A DNA stretch of 64,000 bases, taken from Puffinus mauretanicus (Eukaryota; Chordata; Aves; Procellariiformes; Procellariidae). The notes under the pieces were generated by a model. That model made no database searches. It had not been told where the DNA came from and worked only from the letters and a program-made list of their open reading frames with translations. The DNA is taken from positions 16,001 through 80,000 of the forward strand of contig JAJKFH010002781.1 in the NCBI GenBank assembly GCA_023333565.1, in the 5' to 3' direction. Position numbers and translations under genes: made by a program. Below are positions 54,074 through 64,000 of this stretch, one piece after another (within the stretch, counting starts at the first letter, position 1; the number at the start of each line of letters is the position of its first letter).

Positions 54074-55085
54074 ATCATAGAATCATAGAATAGTTTGTGT
54101 TGGAAGGAACCTTTAAAGGTCATCTAGTCCAACTCCCCCTGGAATGAGCAGGGACATCTTCAACTAGATGAGGTTGCTCAGAGCCCCGTCTAACCTGACC
54201 TTGAATGTTTCCAGGGATGGGGCATCTACCGTCTTTCTGGGCAACCTGCTCCAGTGTTTCACCACCCTCATTGTAAAAAATTTTTTCCTTCTATTTAGTC
54301 TAAATCTACCCTCTTTTAGTTTAAAACTATTCCCCCTTGTCCTGTCGCAACAGGCCCCGCTAAAAAGTTTGCTGCCATCTTTCTCATAAGCCCCCTTTAA
54401 GTTCTGAAAGGGCGCAATAAGGTTTCCCCGAAGCCTTCTCTTCTCCAGGCTGAACAACCCCAACTCTCTCGGCCTTTCTTCATAGGAGAGGCGTTCCATC
54501 CTCCTGTTGATTTTTGTGGCCCTCCTCTGGACCCGCTCCAACAGGTCCCTGTCTTTCTTGTGCTGAGGGCTCCAGAGCTGGACGCAGTACTGCAGGTGGG
54601 GTCTCACCAGAGCAGAGTAGAGGGGCAGAATCACCTCCCTCGACCTGCTGGCCACGCTGCTTCTGATGCAGCCCAGGATACGGCTGGCCTTCTGGGCTGC
54701 GAGCGCACATTGCTGGCTCATGTCCAGCTTTTCATCCATCAGTACCCCCAAGGTACTCAGCAGGGCTGCTCTCAATACCTTCCTCCCCCAGCCTGTATTG
54801 ATACTGGGGGTTGCCCCGACCCAGGTGCAGGACCTTGCACTTGGCCTTGTTGAACCTCATGAGGTTCACACAGGCCCACTTCTCAAGCTTGTCCAGGTCC
54901 CTCTGGATGGCATCCCATCCCTCAGGCATGTCAGCCGCACCACTGAGCTTGGTGTCATCTGCAAACTTGCTGAGGGTGCACTCGATCCCACTGTCTATGT
55001 CACTGATGAAGATACTAAACAGTACCGGTCCCAATATGGATCCCTGCGGGACACCATTTGTCACCGATCTCCATCTGGAGAGTTT
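54074..55085 (-). mobile_element. CR1 LINE, 5'-truncated, frameshifted
   Basis: The minus strand encodes the RT core [29 protein letters not shown] and [19 protein letters not shown], then in a second frame the C-terminal domain ([60 protein letters not shown]). The two frames meet near 54750, where an indel breaks the ORF. The 3' tail (TTCTATGATTCTATGAT) is at 54074. Sequence differs from the CR1 at 45558-47033 throughout, including the 3' UTR, so it is another CR1 subfamily. Inactive and antisense to POLA1. Confidence 0.92.
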
Positions 55086-55089
55086 GCTA

Positions 55090-57480
55090 GGAGGTGAAGA
55101 AGGAAGGAAGCCTGATGGCTCATTTTCCATATATAATGCTCTTCTATGACAGGATATTCTTTTTTGTTTCCCTCAAATTTCCCTCAAAGACAAGATTATC
55201 TCCAAATTTCACCTTGATGAAGAATTTACTTGTCTTTTCTTTCCCCTGCCCAAACAGGGTGGGTGACCAAGAGGTAGGTTTTTAGACATCATGAGGTGTT
55301 CCTTTTATATGTTGATCCAGTCTTTTATAAGTTTGGATAATTAGTCTCCAGGTTGTTTGTATTAATAGCCACAAGTTCCAAAGGAATAGCCATCTCTGCT
55401 CAGGCTGTCTGGGAGACACATAGTCTTGACCCGAGTCAGATGTCTTAAGATATCACCTGTGTGGAGCCCTCCTGATCAAAGTGTTCTCCACTGAGTCTAC
55501 TTTGCTAGTCTCACTGATAAATTACTCCATCCATAAGATTGGTCAAGCAACTATCTGATGTATCTTTGTACTTGCTCTGGAGGGACAATCAGGATGAAGC
55601 AGCTAGAGAAAGTATATGAAGCAGGCAGGCACCAGGATACCGCAAAGAGTTACTTTTCCTGCAGATGAGAATAGTGTGTTTCTGATTATGCCAATCCTAG
55701 CCTCATCAAGTCTTCCATCTTGAGAAACCCTTTCAAAAATTGAATGAGTCTGTGCCTTTCTTGCATCTAGCAGCAGTAGAATTGGTTTCTTTATAAGAGA
55801 GCTCTTCTGAGGTTTTTACCAGGTACATTTCGCCATGGAAAATCTGGGATGTTGCCTGAGGAACCTGAGCTATGCTGGACTTCACATCGCTAAGTGGGTA
55901 AAGTTTCCTGTGTGAAATCTTATTACACTATTTATGATAGCATCCCTGACCTGTGGGGATTTCTTCTTGGGATTGTAGCAGGGGCAGGTAGGTCACTCAA
56001 GTCTGTGTTGTCTGCTGAAATTCTGATGCATGACACTAGTTCTCGCACTGTGATTAAGATTTTCATTGCTGCTGAGATCTCAGTAAAATGGTATAAGTGC
56101 ATTGGATCAAGTCAGTGTTATTACTAGAGTATTTCTTTGTTCTGAACAGGCAAAAAAAACAGATTAGAAGTTGAAATTACTTAAAAGTAATAGGGTTTCT
56201 GGTACACAGCAGAAAAACTTTCCTGACATTACAGCAATAGCTCATCTTTAAGTTGATATTAATACCACCTTTGGTGTTTCAAGTGTAAAATTGTGATGTA
56301 ATTCTCAAAAGATGTAGCTACTACTGATAGTCAAAACACTTGCCAAAGGATGTGCAAACAGAGGTTTTGGCTCAAGTTTGAATTCCTGAGGTGCTGTATA
56401 CTACTAAGGAACATTTGTCTATCTGCTCCCCCAAACATTCAGATATTTACAGAAGACACAGACAAGTGGAAAAGGGAGAACACATATGTGATGTAGAACA
56501 AGTTATTGCAAGTGGAACTGATAACTTTCAGGTCACTGAGTCAAGTCTGCTGTTGCCAGGAGAAACTTCATATAAATTATTTCATAAAATCATCTATCTT
56601 TTAACATTGCATGGGGGTATCAGTAGATTTGATAATTTATCCAGTAGTGCAATATTGGTGGAACCTCATCCTTCCAGGGGATTTAAAGCCACTTTGACCA
56701 GATTTGCCCTGTTAGTCAATGCTATCCATAGTAATGGACATTGGCAGGAAAATGGGGTTTGAAGCTTCTGGCCTTGGAATTAGTGGAAATAATATGCTTT
56801 TGTAAGAGTAGTCTGAAAGGAGAGGTCAGTCTGAAGTTCGAGTGGCTTGATTAGTAACTCACAATGATGCCTGAATCAGAAAATTTTTGTTGTGTTGTGT
56901 TTTCTCTCACATTCAGCCTTCCAAAAGCTAGTTTGCTGATCAGTGACATGAAGAGCAAGCTTATGCTGGTTGACTAGGAAAGCATATCCAGGTTGTGTTC
57001 CTACACTTCCTTCTGGCAGATTTGATGATTTAAGGTGATAATTTCAGCTCTGCAGTGAGGAAGCTATGGATTTTGGATCCAGTGTGCTTGAGGTTAGGTA
57101 TGCCTGTCATCTGGAGATTGGACGTCATCCACCAAGATCCCATTTTCAAAACTCCACATTAAGATTGTCTTCAATGGAGACTAAGACTGTAGAGAAGCAA
57201 GCACTAATTACATTTTAAATTCAACTCCAAAGTGACTGACAGTGACCTCTGAATAATTTTCAGTGCTTGCAGCTTTCGTCTTTTTACTACCACATTTTTT
57301 CATTCCATGTGAACTTTTAAAGCATTGTAGTCCCTCAGCATCCAGACTGTCTGAAGGCAGGAACAGATACAGAACTGAAGTGTCATAGAGAAGCACATCC
57401 AGTCCTCTACTGTAGCAGGCAACCAAGCTACATTGTGAAATGTAATTTGTAAAAACTATTAAGATAAAGCTCAATAAATG
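55090..57480 (+). other. Large POLA1 intron, unremarkable segment
   Basis: No exon or recognised transposon. The ORF at 56391-56762 (+) has no domain and no usable splice borders. It is somewhat richer in mixed-composition sequence than the AT-rich intron elsewhere; origin unknown. Confidence 0.55.
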
Positions 57481-57829
57481 TATGTTGTTGACTCCTGCAA
57501 CTTCTGTTTGAAAGGCTGTTCCAAAACCACTTGCCTCTGTATTTTGGAGTAATATTTATAATGCTTGTTGATCAGTAGAATGTGAGAGGCTAATTCTCAA
57601 GAACAGACTTACAAAGAAAGAAAATTACTTTTGACTTGCAAATTTGTCCTCATTAGCTACAGTTTGTGGACATAGTACTCTTCAGGGATTTTCTTTTATA
57701 TTGTGCATTTACTTCAGGGGATTTTTTGCATACATTTTTTATATTTTAAAATGAACTAAGCATTTGTAGACAGAATGTTTGGAAATACTAGTTGCTGCTT
57801 TTTTTTTTTTTCCCCTATCAACTTGTATT

Positions 57830-58350
57830 TCATTTCCCACAGTGTTGCAGATACCAAGTAGAACAAAACTGAAGGTTTCCTATTATGATTTTGTTTGATC
57901 TATTGCAAATTAATTTACAGACTCAGTGATAGCTGCTGGGAAATGAAGGATTGGTTTTGTTCGGTCAGTGAAGACGACAGGCATGGATCAAATAAGGGTT
58001 AACAATAATGCACTTGAACAAATTGAATCAGAACATAATGCATGTATTGAATTTGATTGCAACATGCATGTCCATGGAAAAGTTTTTTGTTTAAAACAAA
58101 TCAAGGCTATGGCTTAATTATCAAAGCAAAACAAGAGACATAAAGAGCTACATGTTTCTGATACTGCTTTTTTCAAAAATAGCTCACTTCACACAGTTAT
58201 CTACATGTTTCATTTCCATGCATAATAGCAACAGTTATTGTTGTCATTTGTTAAGAGAGATTAACAGATAGTAAGTACAAACAAACGCAAATAAGGCCTG
58301 AATAGAGAGGTGACAAAGAAGAAAAGACCTCTTTAATGTTAATTATAAGT
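57830..58350. promoter_or_regulatory. Candidate ARX-linked conserved enhancer block 5
   Basis: A dense set of developmental motifs is present: TTAATTATCAAAG (58114-58126) fuses a homeodomain core to a TCF/LEF site (ATCAAAG), TTAATTATA lies at 58339-58347, a SOX-like AACAATAATG at about 58001 and repeated ATGCATG and CATGCATG cores at 58038-58070. No simple repeat or transposon is present. It is among the strongest candidates in the window by texture and intron position. Confidence 0.42.
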
Positions 58351-58599
58351 AGTAGGAAGTCTATAGAAATGACTTTATCTTTTCTATTTAGTTAGTTAGT
58401 ATCTATGCAACACGTTTGTTTTTTGTATTGTAGGCAACAACTTAGATCTCCGTTTTTTAAATAGAGTTTATTGAGAAATTTACTGTTCAGTAAAAGTTGT
58501 ATGTTTTGATCATTATTTTTTAGTAGTTGAAAACAAGTATAATAGTAAGCTTTTGAATTTGAACACTTATTTTTATCTTAAGCTATTGTTTTTAGTTTA

Positions 58600-59010
58600 A
58601 GCAGGGTTTTTCAGTCTTTTTTCACCTGCATTTCATGACCAGCACAGTTCCCAGTGCTTTCTTCATCAGTGACTGCATTAGACTGAAACAATTGCATAAA
58701 GAAACTTGCTTCAAATGTCATTATTCAATGATAGTTTGGGTGAACCGTCTATGCATTCCCTTATAAGACAATAAAAGCAGTACTTTGCAAGTGGTGTAAT
58801 CCTTTGTTTCTTAATTGTTAGCTAAAAATGCCAATAGGTGGCAGAAAACACACTGTTACTTTTATCATGCATTATTTTCATGGTTGTCTATTTTTGAATA
58901 TTCTGCTCAGCTGAAGTTGGGATGCTGCTCTCATTCCAGGCTCTGTTTTTCCAGTTGCACTTGCATTCCCTAACTAAATACCTTACTATCTGGCAGTTTC
59001 CATGCTTTGT
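58600..59010. promoter_or_regulatory. Candidate ARX-linked conserved enhancer block 6
   Basis: This segment continues the complex, repeat-free character of the preceding block after a short AT-rich gap. It holds CCTTTGTTTCTTAATTG (58801-58817; SOX/TCF then homeodomain), a TCATTATTCAATGATAG inverted pair near 58718-58734, and CCAATAGGTGGCAG at about 58830. It probably belongs to the same regulatory cluster. Not verified by alignment. Confidence 0.4.
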
Positions 59011-59519
59011 TTTAAAGTTCAAATGTAGTCATTTAATATGTTTTGAGTCATGAGTGTTCTCTTTGTGCACACAGAATCTTTTCATAGTTACAGCTGAAAC
59101 AATTACACTCTTAAACAGGAGGGTTTGGCATGGGTGAGGACACCCTCCACACCACCCCCTGCCTGGCTGTGTATTTTAATGCCCCGTTTGTATCAGACTG
59201 CTACCAGATGTTTCATAGGAAGGTAGAGATGCCACATAATAAGCAAATACGGCATAAACAGCTTTCCATACAGAGCGTAGCTTTTGTCTCTAAGAATTAA
59301 CTTAATGGAAGATCTGTGACAATTCATTATCCTTTCCAGAAATGTTTTTGTGTTTTCCCTCACAGTGGCTCTAATGATATTCTCAGTGCTCACTTAAGTG
59401 AGTGCCTGAAGATCTCAGTGGTATCCTTAAGTATCTTTTTTCAGTAGAAAGTTATTCCATGTCTATTGAAACCGAGTTATTTAAAAAATGTGAGGCAACA
59501 GATGAACACCTTCCTTTTT

Positions 59520-59900
59520 TAGAAATAAATCTTATTTATTCATTTGCAAAACCAAAGCTAAGGACTGGCTTTTTCACTTGAGGCTCATTTGTGTCTGCCG
59601 ACTCCAGAAGACACAGGTCAGGTGTCTATGTTAGGTCAGGTCCTAAATTAGGACTTTTCATGGTGAAGCATCTGCTGATGAAATAGCTGTCTTGTTGAGC
59701 GGTGTCTATCTTTCTAATGTCACTTGTGAAATATTTGTCATAAATAATTTGTATGTGACAAGGAGAGTGGTACTAGGACTGCTAGGGCAACAGTTGTGCA
59801 AGAGACCAAAATTAAATCCACAGAAGATTTCTGAATTCTTGGAATTTTCTCAGTATTAACTATGTAATGATTTATGTTGTTCATCTACATAACAATAAAA
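59520..59900. promoter_or_regulatory. Candidate conserved noncoding block
   Basis: This is a repeat-free segment. A tandem-like pair of GGTCAGGT units (about 59618 and 59634) could serve as nuclear-receptor half sites (AGGTCA), and CATAAATAATTTG is near 59740. The composition is balanced. Texture-based call only. Confidence 0.3.
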
Positions 59901-61500
59901 CTCAAACATCGTGATCAGATACACTGACCATACTGTTTCCAAAAAGCTTGCTCTGACATTAGGTGTACTCTTATTTTATTAAGAGAGTCTAGAGCAGGGT
60001 TTGCCTCATCCCAAAATCTGTTTGGTGAATTGCTTTTTGGAGATGCTTTTTTCTTTCTCCATTTACTGTAAACAGATCATAGGGTGACAAGCTTAGACTG
60101 GGTATCAGGCTTTTAGATATCCAAAGTTGCGTGAAATGAACCCTAACTGCGTATCTTAATAGACTCTTTCCATTTCTGCATTATGGACTTGAGCACATAT
60201 TTTAGGTAGTGCTATATACCTTGCTGTTGGCATGAAGTTCCCCACAAAGTTTTTCTGGTTTGCCCACATGAGCATAAAAGCTCCTCTCTGCAAGAGCAAC
60301 AGAAAGTGTTTTGATGGGTTTGGCACCGAGTGGGAGAATATTGAGGATATGACATGGCTGGAGAAGTGGTGAAAGAAGAGACGTCTCTGGAATAAATGAA
60401 GTTATTTGGAAAAGTTTCATCTAAAAAACAAACAAAAACTGAATCAGACTTCTAGCACTTTTGAAAAGATTGTAGAAGAATATATTTTTAAGTTGAAGAC
60501 AGGGATAAAGCTGACAAACACGAAAGAACACAGAGTACAGGTCAGCTGATCTTTTAGAGAACAAGCTGCAAAAACAAACAAACAAACAAACAAATCTCTG
60601 CATACTGCAGTAAATGATAGGAAAGACATTGACCAAAAAAAAAAAAACCACCCCAAAAAAGCAAAAAAAAACCCCACCACAACAAACAAAACTTTTAAGA
60701 GTAGACATAGTCAAATCCCATTTTAACAAGGTTTTGGAAAATGGAAAACGAAAGTTTATGTATTCCTCCACACAAGTTCCAAAGCATTCAAAATAAAGTA
60801 ACTCAAATATCTAAACTAAGCTACTGGCATAGTCATATGGAATCAGGACCCTGGATTACTGAGGCAGGATTACTGAGCTACAAAATACAGTTTTGTAGCC
60901 ATGCCAGTGAGGAAAGAAAACATAAGTCATGTCTTACTAACAAATTTGCTTTGCCAGCAAACCAGAATCTCCAGGAAATGAAAGCCAGAAAAGGTATATA
61001 GTTGCAGGCTTTCATTATTGACTTCTAACCAACATGGTGGTAGTGACAATAGTGCTCTGAGTGGAGCTGTGGAAACTGGAAGGATAGGAGACATGATAAT
61101 AATTGGAAACCTGAGTTGCCGCTGTGGAAATTAGGTAGAAGTCATTGCCAGAGCATAATGTTGGGACAGCTTGTTAAAGAGCCAGTGAGAAGGGAAGCAA
61201 GCAACTTTTTGAGTTGTCCTCTGATTCGTAATATTTCTTTCAAAGTACAGGAATCCTGGTACAGTTAGATTAAACTTATTTGCAGGAGCAACAAAACCAA
61301 ATTTTGGAAACAGAGGCAAAAATAAATAGTCACTATTCCCAGCAGAGACATCAACAGCTGATAATCTGAAATGCAGAGTTTGACAGTGCTGAGCTGCTCA
61401 GGGGTGGTAAAAGCAGGAACTGTTTGAGAAGAGTTGCAGAAAGATCTTGTGATACCAAGTTGACTTGTCAGTTAACTTGTCCCATTTTCCCCCACCCCCT
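59900..61500 (+). other. Large POLA1 intron, 3' segment
   Basis: AT-rich intron with A/C-rich tracts at 60421-60440 and 60570-60693. ORFs at 60421-60771 and 60444-60689 (minus) are translations of these low-complexity tracts. No other element is recognised. Confidence 0.65.
60570..60693 (+). repeat. (AAAC)n and A/C-rich tract
   Basis: A clean (AAAC)6 array (60570-60594) is followed after about 40 bases by A12 and irregular CCCCAAAAAA and CCACCACAACAAAC units. It is of the same sense-strand A/C class as the other tracts in this gene. Confidence 0.85.
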
Positions 61501-61504
61501 CATT

Positions 61505-62070
61505 TCAAAAAGGACCTGGAAGAGATTCAGAGAAGGGCAACAAAGAGGTGGAGTGGTTTCCATGCAAGGAACAGCTACGTAAATTAGAACTGTGGTTTGG
61601 AAAAGAGTTTGATTGCAGATGATGTGATGGAGGTCTATAAAATCATAAGTGGCATGGAAAAGGTGAATGCAGAATGATTATTCCTAGTCTGATACAAGAA
61701 CTAGAAGGCATTAAAAAAAAATTTGTGTGTGTGTTCAAGAAAAATAAGAAATCTTTTCATATAGTGTGTAGTTGTTCTGCAGGATGTTGTGGATGCTAAA
61801 ATTTTACATTGGTTCGAAAAGCACTAGAAGTTCATTGGGATGGGGATAATAATGCATCCATCACTACTGTATGTATATAGAGACAGTGATTCAGGAGGTC
61901 CTTGAGCCATTTCCAAAAGCTGGGCAAATCTTCTGGAAAACTTTTACTGTGTGCTTTCTCTTATGCTATTCCTTAGGTATCTGCTATTGGTGGTTCTTAG
62001 AGATGTGGTGTGGCGTTGGTTTAACCTATGGTTGGACCTGGTACAAAAGGTACATCCTTACCAATCCCAG
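61505..62070 (+). mobile_element. Ancient L3-like CR1 LINE, 3' half, sense to POLA1
   Basis: The + strand follows an old reptile-type CR1 in order: 'acctggaagagattcagaga' (ORF2 LEEIQRRAT region), 'ctataaaatcataagtggca' with 'tggaaaaggtgaatgcagaa', 'ctgcaggatgttgtggatgc', then the 3' UTR with 'gtgctttctcttatgctatt' and 'tgttgg...acctatggttgg' blocks. Frames are broken many times. It is the only CR1 copy in the window that lies in the POLA1 sense direction. Confidence 0.6.
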
Positions 62071-62738
62071 AAGCATTCTTTCTTTCATACTCTTAAGAGA
62101 AACCTTTTGTGTTGTCTCCCTGAGCTGACATAGAGCAAACTGGCTCAGATTTTATTTCATTTTAACTCAGCAAAATGTTAGTTTTTCCTAAATGAGTCAG
62201 TTTATGTTGAAGTCTCGATAGCTTTCTATAAAAAAATTATTTAAAAAAAAAAAAGAGAAAAGAAAAGAAGGCTTCTGGCTGTCGTCAGAAAACCTAAAAG
62301 TTAAAACTGTTTTTCCCCTCTAAAGCGCAAGCAAGGAAATGGCATTTTACTTTAAAATTTAAACCCCCAGGTCTCTGGGGTGTCTTGCTATCTGGTCTAC
62401 ACAGTTGTATAAAATAATTCTGTTACATGTTAACGTTGTCTGAACTGGAGAAGAGCAGAGATTTCAGTATATTTCAAGGGAGGGGTGACTGCAGTGTGCA
62501 GAATGTGGGATTTTGAAGCAAGAAGACTTCAGCTTTGCTCTCCACTATTGATTGTGTTACCTTAAACAAGGAACCTTCACCTCTTTATACATATTATAGT
62601 ATCAGCTTCACAGAGGACTTGAAGTTGGGATTTTTGTTCTTCCTTGAGTATGATTCATTGTTTAGGTGGGGTAAAAAGAAGCTATGACTTTAATCTATGG
62701 TAAAAATGTATTTTCATCTACGCTCTCCCTTTCTTCAG

Positions 62739-62855
62739 GGTTGGCTAATATGTGAGGAGCCCACTTGCCAGAATCGAACCCGTCGACTTCCCCTGAGTTT
62801 TTCCCGGAGTGGCCCCGTGTGCCAGGCCTGCAGGAAGGCTGTTCTGAGACCGGAG
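62739..62855 (+). CDS. POLA1: POLA1 exon G: zinc site 2 of the C-terminal domain
   Basis: The exon is 117 bp, exactly 39 codons, phase 0 at both ends, with acceptor CTTTCTTCAG and donor GTGAGT. It encodes [18 protein letters not shown], then [14 protein letters not shown]. The Cys pattern C-x4-C, then C-x2-C about 18 residues later, is complete zinc site 2, the module through which p180 contacts POLA2 (B subunit) in the primosome. It continues the KYYN end of exon F in frame across the 45 kb intron. The next exon (human YSDKSLYTQLCFYRYIF) is not in the window. Confidence 0.97.
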
Positions 62856-64000
62856 GTGAGTGTTTTAGGACTAAGCTTTGACAGCAGTGGAGCAGGATTC
62901 TCATGAAGCTCGTCTCTCTCTCAACTCTGCCTTTCGAAGGTAGCAGGATTAAGCAGGAATTTTTAATTAGTTTATTCATTTAAAGGGGACTGTTTATGCT
63001 TTTCCTACTCCACATTTAAGCTGCGTCCTCATTGCTGTGAAGAGAGCATGCCATGCAGCTGCTGTGTTTGGAAATTTTCCAGCTGACGAGCATTTGGTCA
63101 GCAAACTAGAATTTGCTGGAATGTTTCTGCCAGAATACAGGTAAATTAAAATAGACAAACAAAACCAACCTTCCAAAACAAGAACAACTGCCTGCTTTTC
63201 TGCTGACTGGTTCTCACCTGACTGAATTTGGTGCTAAGGAGCTGGAGGTGGGCTTTCATGCCATCTTCTGGGGGTACTCTAAAGCGGTAAGTATTTTCAG
63301 GAGATGAGAAGTCCTGCGTTCTGCACATTTGGATTTGGCTCCATGCCTGAAAAATGTAGAAGCTTTTGAACCTCACATTGAACTAGATGGTTTGGTCTTC
63401 CAGAGTTCAGACTGCCTGCTCCACCCTAGCTGGTTCTCTTGGATTCTGGGATTAAAGGAAGCTGATTCTGTTTCATGTTGTAAAATTCTGGCAAAGGACT
63501 TCAATTTCTTTCTTAGGAAAAAGAGGAAAAAAAAAAGAGTTTAATGTTTAGAAGTTTTGACATTTTCCAGAATAAAACAACAAAAAAAAAGAGAAACATT
63601 CCATAAAGAAAATAGGGAATCTTTGATTGGGGTTCATTTCAGGTTGTAATAAGTCTTTAAATTATCCTTATGTACATAAAACTTACAAAAATCAAGGGTT
63701 TGAGGTGGGGCTATCAAGTGAATGCTCTGAACAACATTGTTTTATTTACCACATGAGATTTTTTGGTCCTTCTTATTCAGTACTGCGGATGTAAAAAGTC
63801 ACAAAGGATAAGCATCGGTAAAAATCAAGGGACTGAAACAGCATTATCAGAGAAAGACATTTTTTGCATTAGTGGTAAGTTAATGTTGAAGAATATAAGA
63901 AGATCAGAGAATGAACAGTGGTTCATTAAAATAAATAAAAAGTGGGTAAAAATGAGTGGAGTTTCCCAATCTCCTAACACAGGAACCAGGTGATATCACG
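62856..64000 (+). other. POLA1 intron after exon G (5' part)
   Basis: The donor GTGAGT is at 62856. No further POLA1 exon is found before 64000, so the final exons lie beyond. Segment 63000-63130 has the complex texture of a possible conserved block. The 63763-63993 ORF has no domain. In mammals this following intron is also a site of ultraconserved sequence. Confidence 0.75.

Noticed and set aside
54560..55149. + strand ORFs over the second CR1
   Set aside because: Mirror translations of the CR1 at 54074-55085.
56391..56762. 123-codon + strand ORF
   Set aside because: No domain; not flanked by AG/GT in frame with POLA1 exons.
63763..63993. Open frame after a TATTCAG acceptor-like site, considered as the next POLA1 exon
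   Set aside because: The translation does not resemble the expected YSDKSLYTQ segment and no donor follows in a suitable place.

Overview
The window looks like a bird genome. Seven spliced exons of one vertebrate gene lie on the + strand. The recognisable interspersed repeats are almost all CR1 LINEs, including copies with the typical CR1 3' tail (repeats of ATTCTATG) and a FADD reverse-transcriptase motif. I saw no Alu/L1-type elements and no LTR retrovirus. The species cannot be named from this sequence.

The gene is POLA1, the catalytic subunit (p180) of the DNA polymerase alpha-primase complex. The seven exons are at 2851-3056, 4287-4419, 6012-6143, 8158-8332, 15642-15823, 17560-17691 and 62739-62855. 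They join in one frame with canonical AG/GT borders and encode 359 codons. By comparison with the human protein (about 1,462 residues) this is roughly residues 1020-1380. It starts just after the YGDTDS catalytic motif, which must lie upstream, runs through the thumb (KKKKY region VII and the [11 protein letters not shown] block), and covers both zinc sites of the C-terminal domain that holds POLA2 and primase. The last coding segment (human YSDKSLYTQ... to the stop) lies beyond base 64000. Most ORFs over 60 codons outside these exons have no support as genes.

Layout: 1-8332 holds four closely spaced thumb exons. The 8333-15641 intron contains a compact CpG island (about 12190-12740) with a perfect G-quadruplex motif, plus an old palindromic repeat. 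Two zinc-site exons follow. Then comes a 45 kb intron (17692-62738), and finally the second zinc-site exon. The large intron is the part to study. In mammals the 3' introns of POLA1 carry the longest known ultraconserved elements, several of which act as forebrain enhancers of the neighbouring gene ARX. Several long, repeat-free blocks here, rich in TAATTA, POU, SOX and TCF/LEF-like cores, are good candidates for the avian counterparts (about 20.8-21.5, 24.4-24.8, 32.15-32.6, 35.7-36.6, 48.0-49.1, 49.5-49.8, 50.6-51.0, 57.8-59.0 and 59.5-59.9 kb). I could not align them, so they are candidates only.

The same intron carries two moderately young, 5'-truncated, frameshifted CR1 copies (45558-47033 and 54074-55085), an older composite CR1 cluster (39195-40080) next to an ancient L3-like CR1 (about 40120-41170), further relics, a 21-of-22-bp hairpin (21978-22053), and two AG|GT juxtapositions that could be recursive splice sites. 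No rRNA, tRNA, CRISPR or bacterial-type feature was seen.
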